Source: Symsagittifera roscoffensis (taxonomy: Eukaryota; Xenacoelomorpha; Acoela; Convolutidae). Taken from it: a stretch of 64,000 bases of DNA. Made by a program: the position numbers and the translations under genes. Below, piece after piece: positions 43,266 through 53,594 of the stretch. Location of the stretch: NCBI RefSeq assembly GCF_963678635.1, contig NC_087064.1, positions 71,547,465 to 71,611,464 on the forward strand, read 5' to 3'. Each line of letters opens with the position of its first letter. Position 1 is the first letter of the stretch. The notes under the pieces were generated by a model. That model was not told the origin of the DNA, searched no databases, and worked only from the letters and a program-made list of their open reading frames with translations.

Positions 43266-44514
43266 CAAATAACCAAGAAGATTCTAAAAGATAGAAGATT
43301 GTAAAAACCCTAAAAAAAATATTCAAAACTCCAAAAATAAATAACTCGTTCACAAAGGATTAATTATAAATTAGAAGAAAAAATCTTAATACAAGACACA
43401 AACAAAAATCATAACAATGCCAATCATCGCGCCTCAGAAATCAACCAAGAAAAAATTATAAAACGTTCATTCCACAATCTAAAATGTTATAGAAAGTAGA
43501 ATTTGAGAAACCCACTTGATTAAATTATATTTGATAATTAGTTCCACAAAAGTTCAGTTTTCAATCTTGAACTGACTAAATCAAATTCAGCCGCTCAAAA
43601 TTGTTCTAAGCATCACCCTATTTCCACACCACTACATTAGCCGACAAACTTCTAACTTCAAATAGATCTCAAACTTTAACTGAAAGACCTCCAGGTCAAA
43701 AATAAGTAATGTCGTAATATATGACAACTTAAAAAATATTATATGACTATTACAACCCCCTCCTATCACTCACAACAAAAATCAGCAAAATTGTCTCAAT
43801 TTATGTACACGTTTCCCCAAAAATAAAATATCAGATAAGCCTAAAGACAGATTCCAACATGATCATTTAGCCTAAAGACGATTTATCTCTCAAAAGACCC
43901 TTAACCATCCAAGAAAAAAAAAACTAGGAAGCTGATTCCTCTTCATTCAGACTTTACTTCAACAAAATCTCTTCATATCCAACCCACTTGTCAAAAATCA
44001 ATAAACATTCCGAACACACTTGGTTTTCAACCCAAAAAATATTTCGAAATAACAAATCACTTTTCAAATGCTTCTTTCGAAACCAGCCCAGTACACTAAA
44101 ATAATCGTTTTAACTTTCATTTCAATAATTGCAACAAATTTCCAATTCTGTATTTTTTTATCAGCGACACTCTAGAAGTAGCACTCCTTCTTTTCATCAT
44201 TTTTGTAGTATCTTTGTGATTGTCTTCTCTCAAATGAAAACCTACCCTGACTTATCAAATACCATTAACCACCTCCTCAGTAGGTACGAGATTTCAACAA
44301 CTTTTTAATTGCTACGACACTTATTTAGTGAAAAAGACATCTTTCTAGTTTCATCAATTTTTACAATTTGCAAATGCAGAAAAAAAATAACTAAATCGAT
44401 TACAGTATAGACACGACATCAATAAAAACATACAAGAACATAAAATACAAATTCTCAAGCGGGATAAATTAGTCTTTAGTTTGAAAAAATAGTAAATTAG
44501 AGAATTTAATTCAT

Positions 44515-45480
44515 CACCCAGTACCACTAGCTCCACCAAATGTAACAGCTCAATCCTTGCCCCCTCCATTTATTACTACAGAATTTATCTACAATTACGA
44601 TAGATATACAAAAAAGACGCTAAGTCTACATAACATTTTACAACCCGTATTCAGGATTATCATACACATGTATCTTTTACAGGACTACAAGATCTCCTCA
44701 TTACACATTATGATTGTGATGAAAATCAACAAAACATTACATAAATACGCAATTAATCAAGTAACACAATGTGAATCGAACCACAAGATATAGAATCAAC
44801 AACTATAGTAGCAACACTTTACTCAAAAGCCCGAGCTACAACTCTAACAGGATATAAAATCACAGCAAAATTTTCAGAGAAAAATCACTGTTCAAGTATC
44901 AAATGGAAATAAAAACAGACTCGATTACGAATCCTTTTATCAAAGCAATATCAAAAGACTTTTGCATTTGCATTTTAACCCCTAGGATTGCAAAAACAAA
45001 TCACAACGATTAAAGATAACTTCAAATGAAGACACAAATTATAACCTACCAGACTGAACGTATCTAGCAAAACTTGAAAGCTATCAAGGCCATATTAGGG
45101 TAGACGATCGATATCTATACCACGGTGCACACGGACGTTTATATTACGATTTAGAAGATGAAAAATGGTTACCACACAATGGAATCAACATTCTATCAAA
45201 TTGCAAAGCTGACACAAAAAACAAAGGCTACCAAGAAATAATGTTTTTCGTTTGGAAAATTCAATTAGAGAAAGTGCATTTAACACGTGACTTAAGAGAA
45301 GATGGTATAAAGTATCAAGGAATGCGCTTACCTGGTAAAAATGATAATGAAAATTGCGATCGAACCACTCGATCACAGACAACCATTGTTTGGTTCCCTG
45401 AAGACACGTGTGCCATATTTCAAAATGCCAAAAACCACGCAAAAATGATAAACTTCCACCAAAAAGATTTTATTGATTGA
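44515..45480 (+). pseudogene. Possible envelope-like 3' ORF of the retroelement
   Basis: Plus-strand protein-like pieces occur downstream of pol: near 44515-44640 (proline-rich, 'APPNVTAQSLPPPFITT') and a clean frame at about 45065-45480 with three cysteines and 'TIVWFPEDTCAIFQ'. The position after pol and the size would fit an envelope-type third gene of an env-bearing gypsy element. A hydrophobic stretch encoded near 45615-45690 could be a membrane anchor. I recognise no furin site or fusion peptide, and stops break the region. The envelope call rests on position and general character only. Confidence 0.35.
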
Positions 45481-45761
45481 ATCCCTTTTTAAAAAGTCAA
45501 CCCTGATAAATAAACAAAAACAAACAAAATTACATTAACATCGACGGTATTGAAAACAAAGTAACAAGTTTTCAAATTTATCCTGAAACAGAAGTAGCTC
45601 ATCTGCTTTTATAATCGCTTTGAATTCTGGGCTAATTTAATATTGTTTTTTGGCAAACTTTTTTGTTCTACATGTATATATATAAACTGGACCCAGCTCA
45701 CATTGTAGAGGAGAACGTTGAAAAAAACTTTTCGAAAAAAGTAATTGTACATCTAATTAAA

Positions 45762-46283
45762 CAAGAATGCTCAAATCAGGGCAAAGCACTGAATGTTCTG
45801 ATTGCCCTTTAAGATCTATGGAGCAGTAACAACATGAAAAAACAAATGTAATAAAATTGGAATTTTTTTTAAGGCCATCTGAAGTACAATCCCCACACGC
45901 CATATAAACTACAAAGGGAGAAATTTCTCTCCTAGTAACAAATCAATTATGACAAATAGCCTTCCTTTAGTCATTTTGGAACAGTTTCTGGGACGATTTC
46001 CAAGACGGAATAAATCTCGGCTTAAGCGTTAATAGCGCAAAATTTATTCCGCGGTGATTGTCCCAAATTGGTTAAAATGGCTAATTTAAACCCCCATAAC
46101 AAAAAATGATCAAAGAAGAAATATCTTTACAAATTCAAGCTCAGCACAACAATGCCTTTTGAATGATATAATGGTAAATTTGTCAAAAAAGGTTAGTTAA
46201 AAAGTCGAAGTTTGTCTGAAGAAAAAAACTATCCCCGAGTATATATATTCTGTTAATTTCATTACGAAAGTCGGAAAAAAAAA
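45762..46283 (+). mobile_element. ~510 bp element, copy e
   Basis: Same orientation as copy a, starting CAAGAATGCTCAAATCAGGG and ending GTCGGAA. The inner blocks 'taacaaatcaattatg.caaa' and 'gattgtcccaaattggt' are conserved. It directly follows the retroelement remnant, so it may sit in or beside that element's 3' end. Confidence 0.65.
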
Positions 46284-46431
46284 TTATTTTCTTGTATCTC
46301 AAAAAATACCAAAAGAAACGGGCTGATATACTATGTTTTCATTTGCTATAAGCAATAAAATTATATGTTTTTGTCATGAGTTCGATGAAACTTAAATAAT
46401 GGATCGATCATGGATTGATGTGATTTGATAT

Positions 46432-47350
46432 CCCAGGATGACCAAAACTTCTTTTCATACAATTCCCATATATGAGAAACTTCTTGTCATACAATTCCAT
46501 ACAATGCCATGCGTACAGAAAATTGTATGAAATCTCTATGATAAACGTTTTTCCATAAATGAAAACTGTATGATAGGTGTTTTTCCATAAACAAAAAAGT
46601 TTGATTTTTTCTTTCTAAATTTATTTCTGCAAAGTTTTCGGTTGTGTTTGCAGCCGAACACAAGTGACAAAAACCTTGGTTACTCAAAGCACCAAAGGTT
46701 GGACGGTCTTTTCATTTACAATACATAGAAAACGACCTGAGTTCGGCTGTCTTTCACAATTGATATAACAAAAGCAACAAACTTTTAGTTTTTGGCCAAA
46801 TTTTTTTTATGGTGATTATTTTAATTTTTGAACTTTCAAATTATCAGACCTTGATCAAGGCATATATGAACACCCCATACAAAAAAAATAGGAATTTTCA
46901 GCGTTTTTGAAGAAAAAAAAAATTGAGTCAAAAGAAAATAAAAGCCAATATTATCGTAAGCTGGACAAAAACTAAAAGTTTGCACACAAAAATTTAAATT
47001 TTGCGTGCAAAAAATTTTCTTTCGAAAATTGTTTGTTTTCGTATGAAACTCGATTTGCGGTTGAAAAACAACAAAAAGTTTTTGGGCCAAATTTTCAAAA
47101 TTACTTTAAAGATTTTTGTGTCGTCATCAAAAAAATGCCAGACATACAATTACCATATATGGGAATTGTATGATAAGCATTTTTTTTACCAGACTGTTTT
47201 ATTAGAATCAAACAGCTACAGAAATAAGTTTATATCTTTTTTCAACCATTTTTAGAAATTGTATGAAAATTGTATGACAAGTATTTTTCCACACACTTGA
47301 TGTATGGAATTGTATGGTAAGCATTTTTGGTGTATGGAGGTCAACCCGGG
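46432..47350. mobile_element. Foldback element with CCCGGGTTGACC ends, copy 2
   Basis: The left end CCCAGGATGACCAAAA and the right end (complement of CCCGGGTTGACCTCCATAC) match the ends of 34248-34632. The repeated 'attgtatg' phrases are present near both ends (46480-46580 and 47150-47320). The centre (about 46600-47100) is unrelated to copy 1 and holds a small inverted repeat around 'aacttttagtttttgg' (46780) and its complement (46975). It may carry a nested insertion or captured DNA. Confidence 0.6.
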
Positions 47351-47466
47351 ATGTTTAAATATTTTTACCGCTTTTACAAAAGTGGGAGATTCGTTATTAG
47401 TGCTCAGTGTGGTGATAGCTTTTTCATATCATCCAAAAATTTCTGATGCAATGTGCTCAGAAAGTG

Positions 47467-47641
47467 ATGTTTCCCTTGAGATAATCTCACGTTATTGAGC
47501 GTTCATAATTGTGAACGCGATTGTTTTGGGTTAATTACCGTGCTGGGTCAATTAATGTTTCCCTTGAGACACTCAAGTTATTGAGCTTTCAAAATTGTGA
47601 ACGTGATTGTTGTGGGATAATTAACGTGCTATATGTCGCTA
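47467..47641. repeat. 88 bp tandem duplication
   Basis: Two adjacent copies (47467 and 47555 starts) of a block with ATGTTTCCCTTGAGA, 'ttattgagc', 'attgtgaacg' and 'ttaattac/aacgtgct', about 80% alike. Confidence 0.75.
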
Positions 47642-48540
47642 CAGACTATTTCAGAAATTATTGCAAAGTGATTTGAGCTTAGCGTTTTTGTTTCGTCACT
47701 ATAGTAGTTGAGGCTCTTGCTGATTTGAATTTTTTTTTAAAATGTTTGATAGACTGTAATTTTACACACTTCACTTTGTCTTGAAATTGATATCACTTTG
47801 ATTATTTTGGCTTTCTAGCTATACCAAAATGAGTTTTTTTGGGCCATTTACAGGTATATATGCTTTTCAAAATGAATGAAGTAAAAGTTTACCGTTTCGT
47901 GAAAGAAAACTTTCTTTGCAAATACAATCAACCTGACTAGCAGCATCAAAAGCCACTAAGAGTTTCATCTTTCACTATTCCCCCGCCCAATATTTTCTCG
48001 TTACAATTCGCTACAGGACGAAAAAGCTAAGAGCTCTGCCGTTGTATTGAAGTTGAAAATGTTTTAGAAAAAATTAAAAGATTTTAAATGGTTTGTCAAA
48101 AAATTGTGAGCTACTATATGCAGGCTTTATAATGCGCCTAAACTGCTACATGTTTTTTGAGCAATCGTATTAATTTGTGTTCACTTTTGTTTTTTCTTGG
48201 TCTCAAGTGGAAAATGCGCGGAAAAAATATCGTGATTAACTATCGTGATTTAAATACTACCTTTGAAAAAGTCTGAAAATCAGAATCCCAGGCAAAATGT
48301 TGTGAACATTACGACACCAGATTGATTAAATGTGACGCAAATCACGATCAAACCACACTGAACTCCGAATTACCTCAACAACTTTGTTGAAACACGTATT
48401 CATTGAGTAATTTATTTACTTTGTAAAGCTGTAAAACTTCTGTTTACTTCTGTTTAAAGCTAATGAGTCAGGCAATTTTTCAATTGTTAGAATTCAGTTT
48501 CAGATTTGTTTCTTTTTTAGAACATACATGCCTAATCTGC
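47642..48540. other. Unassigned stretch downstream of SMP-like gene D
   Basis: I see no gene or repeat. From about 48485 it is homologous to the region downstream of paralogue C. Confidence 0.4.
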
Positions 48541-48588
48541 CCATAGTCTCTCAGTTTTCATAATTCGTTCCATTTGTTCTTGTAAATA

Positions 48589-48881
48589 TCACTTTTTGCC
48601 GCCCTGGTGCTGAATTATTCCCTGGTTGACATTTTTTGCAGCAGCTGCTTGCGCTCTAAGCAAAAATTTCAAAATTATTACAAAATTGAATCAAAAACAA
48701 TCCAAAATACTTTTGAAAAATGAGGTAATTTTTTTCAAAATGTAAATGTAGGCAACAAATATGTCCTGATCAACCTGGCTGCTAGACTTCCCGACTGCAC
48801 TTGGCCGGTTCCATTACTTTTAGCCTCGGAGCTCTGGATTCTTGCAGCCGCATCTGTGGTCATTAGCGTTTTACCTGGCAT
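48589..48881 (-). CDS. SMP-domain (LEA-like) small protein, paralogue D
   Basis: Exons at 48775-48881 (ATG at 48881-48879) and 48589-48655 (TGA at 48591-48589), with a 119 bp intron at 48656-48774 (donor GTTGATCAGG, acceptor GCTTAG). The product has 57 residues. It keeps 'DAAARIQSSEAKS' exactly as in A, while the second block is 'SLAARAQAAAAKNVNQG' and the start is M-P-G-K-T-L. Intron position and phase (after the second base of the Arg36 codon) match A-C. The acceptor TTTCCAG lies 16 bases before the ATG. Upstream DNA (48900-49840) is homologous to that of C, including a decayed inverted-repeat element; a possible 5' exon donor (ACAG/GTGGGG) is near 49130. Confidence 0.85.
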
Positions 48882-49559
48882 GATGATGCAGTAGTTGCTG
48901 GAAATACAAAAACAGCTTATGCTGGACATTAGAGTGTATTTTGAGTTAAAACATTATAGCTAATTTTTGGTTGTTGTTAAATTTGAATTTTACTGATACT
49001 GTCCAGCAATGACATTTTTTTCTAACAATTTGAATTACTTTTCCAGCTGTTGAAGATAGTTGGAGAATTACCGTTGAAAATTTAGGTAACTGATTTTTCA
49101 AAATGTGAAAATTGAAATATGCAAGTTTATACCCCACCTGTTTATTTTATGATTAAATTGGAGGAGTTTCAGTCCAAAGTTATACTTCTGATTTTTATTT
49201 TGATTCAATCAGAATGAATATGTGCTTGTCAATAGAAATGGCAAAAAAACCGTAAGTTTCAGAACTGTGCTTTTGTTGATCTAACTTGATAATAGTACAT
49301 GTTAAACATTATGTATTTTATTTCTCAGATATACATGAACTGTCTTTTGAAGAAAGCAGCAACCAAAATTGAATAAGAATTAGATATTTTGGCTTTTTAT
49401 TCTGTTTTTTCTAGCTTTTTATTCATGGCTCGTTGTCACACTCACAAGTGCTTGATACAAAAACTTGATTGCATACCGAAGATGCAAAAATACTCATATG
49501 AAACTCCGATGCCCATTTCTATGAAGCTAATTACAAATTTTTGGTTACAAGTAAGCTGA

Positions 49560-49840
49560 TGAATTTCCCTAGGTCCCATTGCTCCTAATAAAAAAATTGG
49601 TCGTCATGATTTTTGTCAAATTTTGAGCCCAAGAATAGTGAAACTAGTTATTTTTCAGTCAAACAAACTACTATGGGCAAACGGCAAAACTTTGGTACAT
49701 TCGTTCCATTGTGTTGACAGCTTACCATAAGAGGGAAGGAATCTACACAAAAGTTAGAGCTGAGTATTTTAAACAGCTAGAGAACGCCCGTATACACAGA
49801 TTTTTAAATGTCGGCTAGAAGTGTTTGACCAATTGAAGTG
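49560..49840. mobile_element. Decayed inverted-repeat element upstream of SMP-like gene D
   Basis: Corresponds by position and patchy similarity to 33340-33690 and 16174-16528: the block 'gaagga.tctacacaaaa.ttagagctgag' and GTTTGACCAATTGAAG near 49826 mark the core. The arms are not recognisable as complements any more. Confidence 0.4.
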
Positions 49841-49906
49841 ATATAGCATCCCATTGCTTTTAACACTGTTTTACAGTGGTCGCTGTAGCCATCAACTTGG
49901 AAACAG

Positions 49907-50104
49907 TCAATTTCCATCTACTAATTTTACATTCTGCTCACGATTCTTGATGGAAGGACTTAACAAAATTCTCGAAGTTCCTGGTTCTGTTGTTTCTAAC
50001 CTTGAAACGATCGGATTCAGATTCATATTCCAATCTTGTGTAATTTTTTTCGGAATTTGCGAAATGTTTCTCAAAAATTCTGATAACACAGTAAATAAAT
50101 TCAA
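49907..50104 (-). pseudogene. Coding-like fragment next to satellite block 1, unknown
   Basis: A 65-codon minus-strand frame with 'TEPGTSRILLSPSIKNREQN' and a C-terminal V-D-G-N. Its first part (50030-50114) is also present at 53525-53600, directly at the edge of the second satellite block. It is probably part of the broken element around the satellite, but I do not recognise the domain. Confidence 0.3.
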
Positions 50105-50114
50105 ACTAATTTGA

Positions 50115-51260
50115 CATCACGAAAAAAATCAAAGTTTTTGTTTTTTGCACACATGATGAAATGTAATTAAAGTTTTTGCACCTAGCAAAATTTTTCACAA
50201 AACTTTCAGCACACATTTTGAGAGATTGAAAAAAATCGGCAACTTAAAAAAAATCAATAAATTGCTTTGCATTTTTAAAAAAGCTTGCTTTGAGTTTTTG
50301 TTTTTCTTCCAGACTGAATATTTAGGGCTTATTATTTTTTCTTTCTAATTTTGATAATTTTGATGGGCGATAATTCTGCATGTATGTTAATTGCTCTCTA
50401 GGTCATCATTTTCTCATTTTTTGAAGCAAAAAAATTAACAAATTCTAAAAAGTAAATAGCATTTTTCGCTTTCCGTAAGAAAAAAACGTTAAGAACTAGC
50501 ATTCGTTTTTAAAAAACCACGGAAAAACTCACATCTCAGCTTCATAATGTCATGAAATTCAACATCTCCAATTCTGAACGATCGAAAATTAGTTGCTATT
50601 AATTGACGGTTGGTTCAATTTCTGTATCATAAAAAGGGCTTGGACCAAATGAGATTTGATAGGGTTCAGATCGCATTTTTTTAGCACGAATAAAAAAAAA
50701 TCTTATTGTTTTTTGCACACATGATGAAATGTAATTACAGATTTTGCACCTAGGAAAATTTTTCACAAAACTTTCAGCACACATTTTAAAAGATTGAAAA
50801 AAAATCGGCAACTTGAAAAAAAAACAAAAAATGCTACGCATTTTTAAAAAAATGGTAAAGAGTTTTTGTTTTTCTTCCAGACTTAATATTTAGGGCTTAT
50901 TAGTTTTTTTCTTCTAATTTTGATACTTTTGATGGGCGATACTTCAGCATGTAAGTTGATTGCCCTCTAGGTCATCATTTTCTTATTTTTTGAGGCAATA
51001 AATAACAAGTTATAAAAAGCAAATAGCGTTTTTCGCCTTTCTATAAGAAAAAAAGTTAGAATTTGAATAAGTTTTTGAAAAACCACGGATAAATTCGTAT
51101 CTCAGAACATTATTTCATAAAAATTTATCGGTTCTCTCCGAAACTTCATAATGTAATGAAATTGAACATCTCCAATTCTGAACTATGGAAAATTAGTTGC
51201 TACTAATTGACGGTTGGTTCAATTTCTGTATCACAAAAAAGGCTTGGATCAAATGAGATG
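50115..51260. repeat. Satellite, first block (about two ~600 bp monomers)
   Basis: Two monomers of the same satellite that fills 53.6-64 kb. Landmarks such as 'ttttttgcacacatgatgaa', CTTCCAG, 'ctctaggtcatcatttt', 'aaaaaccacgga' and 'aacatctccaattctgaac' recur about 600 bases apart (for example 50562 and 51165). The block starts after a ~80 bp sequence shared with the edge of the second block and stops abruptly at about 51260 inside polymerase-like coding sequence. Confidence 0.85.
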
Positions 51261-51695
51261 GGAATCTGCAAACTGATAAGGTGTTAACATAGCGCTCGGA
51301 TTGTTGTTTCAAATCAATCAGATGGCTTCTAGGAGTTTCCAAGAGTTGTGTCGACACGTCATCGACCACTCCATCTTCAACACATTGGTCTCCATACTCA
51401 ATACTCCATACTGAAGTTTTTTTTATAAAAGTTTTTTCCCTTGAGTTTATCAAAGTTCTTTTTGACGTGATAATTGACGGTCTTTTTGGATACTTGAAAT
51501 TTTGTTCTCATTTGTTGCTTGCATTTTTCAGCCAGAAGTTCCAAATTAGGAACAAATGCAAATATTAGAAGTTCTGAATCTTTTTCACACAAAAATTTAG
51601 ATCAATTTGCGAGTTTGAAGACATTGAGACAGAAACAGGGACATATTTTCCAACCCAAGTGAATGTTTTGGTTGCTTTTGATTTTTCTGTGGGAA
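51255..51695 (-). pseudogene. Polinton-like DNA polymerase B fragment (exonuclease region)
   Basis: Minus-strand pieces in consistent order: 'FTWVGKYVPVSVSMSSN' (about 51600-51695), then 51398-51592 with 'LLIFAFVPNLELLAEKC', then 51255-51453 with 'HLIDLKQQSERYVNTL'. This order matches the exonuclease region of protein-primed PolB of Polinton/Maverick type in invertebrates, where a T-W-x-G-x-H-V-P-x-S-V-S-x-S-S-N stretch is followed about 120 residues later by E-R-Y-x-N-T-L and then an F-N-S-x-K-Y-D motif. At least two frame changes are present. The gene is cut exactly before the F-N-S motif, where satellite block 1 begins. No polymerase palm motifs are found. The call is from family knowledge and was not checked by a search. 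Confidence 0.6.
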
Positions 51696-51844
51696 TACAA
51701 ATTAATTTGAAATCAAAAATTACAAACATACAAAATAGTTTCTAATCGTCAGAGTAAGGAATAGTGAATCCTTTCAGTTTCTCGAAAGTTAATTAGCGTA
51801 GTTTGTACGCGTTTTTGGAACAAGTGTGTCGAACTATCTACTGA

Positions 51845-52048
51845 TTAGATGTTTGTTGAAAACGTCTGATCTCTTAAAGAAACCATCAGAGCTGAGACAT
51901 CGGAAACACATGCAGAAAGCCAAAAAATATTGGTATGAATGATATGGTCGTTAAACTGTAGCAATTTTTCAGAATTATCAAATATTCCAATACTTCTTCT
52001 AGCTACTTCTCCAACGTTATCTTCTTCTCCTTCCACATAAAACAGCAT
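51845..52048 (-). pseudogene. Polinton-like DNA polymerase B fragment (N-terminal part)
   Basis: A 67-codon minus-strand frame with 'EVARRSIGIFDNSEKLLQFN', which resembles the segment that precedes the exonuclease region in Polinton-like polymerases (G-E-x-A-R-R-S then L-L-x-x-N-x-H-I). It lies 150 bp upstream of, and in line with, 51255-51695. The zinc-finger-like stretch expected between them is not readable. Confidence 0.5.
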
Positions 52049-52079
52049 TTTTTGTTAACATAACATTTGATATACTATA

Positions 52080-53050
52080 CTCATTAATTAGAAAAATTTA
52101 GAAAAAAATGATTTTATTCAAAATACCGTGCAAGAATTCTGAAAAAAACTGGGCGTTTTTCATTCGATGAAACAGATGTGATTTCTTCCTTTTAAAATAA
52201 TTTCAAGGACTTTTCTTTTGTCGAAACAAAAATTCTCTGAATAAAAAAAAGTCTGTTTAGGAAAACTTACTCAACCAAAGAGTTTGTTTTCAAACCAAGT
52301 ATTGAGTAGCAAAGCTTGAAACTTACAGTTGATTTAAACCTGACAGGCAAAGAAGTTTACTTTCTACTAGAAATTTCATAAATAATCAAAAATTTGTACG
52401 ATAGAAAAACAAAGACTTTTTTTATTCCCTACCCAAAAGCTGAACCAATCATAAATGCCCAATAAATTTTATAGCTTTTCATAGCTCGAACATTTGTCAA
52501 TGTTCAAAATCATGCATGATTAGGTTTTGAACAAGATTTTTAGAGATTTGCTTTAAAAAAATTATCGTTTTTTTTCAGTTTTCCAGTTTTCGCTCATCAA
52601 AATTTGAAAAATTGATTATTTTCACGAAAACCAGCAATAAGATCAAAATTTAAAAACTGGATTATCTTCACAAAAACCAGCTATTTCGCAATGAATAAAA
52701 ACAAGGAAATCTAATTGACTTGATGAAGAAATTTGCAGAAATAACACTTGATTTGAGTGTTGTTCTTTTGTTACTTAGATTGTCGATTTTCTTAGTTTTT
52801 CATCAAACAATTTTTGGTCATTTGTTTTTGCGTTTGTTTTTTCTTATTTTTAAACGTTAGTGTCCCTTAAAAGTAATTTAAATTGGATAAGACAACCAAA
52901 CCGAAAATGAGCGTTTTTTTTATTGGAAACGACAAATTGGGAAATCTTTTCAATGGAAATCTATTTTGTTTGATTACGACTTTTGAAAAAACTTCATAAA
53001 TCTGATTGGACACTACTACAAAAAAATCAAGAAATTCTCTTGTGACTGAC
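52080..53050. other. AT-rich stretch inside the broken polymerase element
   Basis: About 1 kb between coding-like pieces with no readable frame. It has a small imperfect direct repeat (about 52595-52640 and 52640-52685, 'caaaatttgaaaa..gattatt.tcac.aaaaccag'). Confidence 0.45.
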
Positions 53051-53089
53051 TAAACCCACACACTTGTAATGATGGTACTCCTCATTCTT

Positions 53090-53440
53090 ATAAAAAGTGT
53101 TTAATTTTAATGTATCTACCACCAACTACCTCTCTCTCAGATCTAAATCAGTCAAATTTCCTGTCTTCACACGGAATCTTTGTCCAAGTTCAAATGGTTA
53201 CTTGATATGCTTTTCTCTGTTAAGAATAGCATTCTCACATACTTGGTCGAGTTTTAACCAGAAATTGCAGATTGCAATCGAACAAGTTGACGGATTCTCT
53301 GATTCAAGGATTCCTTGAGCGAACCACCAAGTGAACTAACGATGACGGAGCCAAGACCAGCTTTGCGTTTCATTGAGAACTTGCAAAACTTTAGTGTAGC
53401 TGCTCGACATTTCTCTGATTTGTAATTTTTTTCCAACGAG
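53090..53440 (-). pseudogene. Coding-like fragment, probably N-terminal part of the polymerase element
   Basis: On the minus strand, protein-like frames run from about 53440 to 53095 with stops or frame changes. They include 'WLKLDQVCENAILNREKHIK' and 'PFELGQRFRVKTGNLTDLDL'. Orientation and position upstream of the PolB-like pieces suggest the same former element. The block is GC-richer than the satellite on either side. I do not recognise a defined domain here. Confidence 0.35.
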
Positions 53441-53594
53441 TTTTTTTAGAATTTAAGAGTTAAAGTTGACTTTACTAAACAATTACTAGAATAATTTGCA
53501 TAAAAAACTAAAAGTCAAACTTTTTTTGGAATATGCAAAACGTTTCTCAAAAATCCTGATAACACAGTAAAAAAGTCAAACAAATTTGACATCA

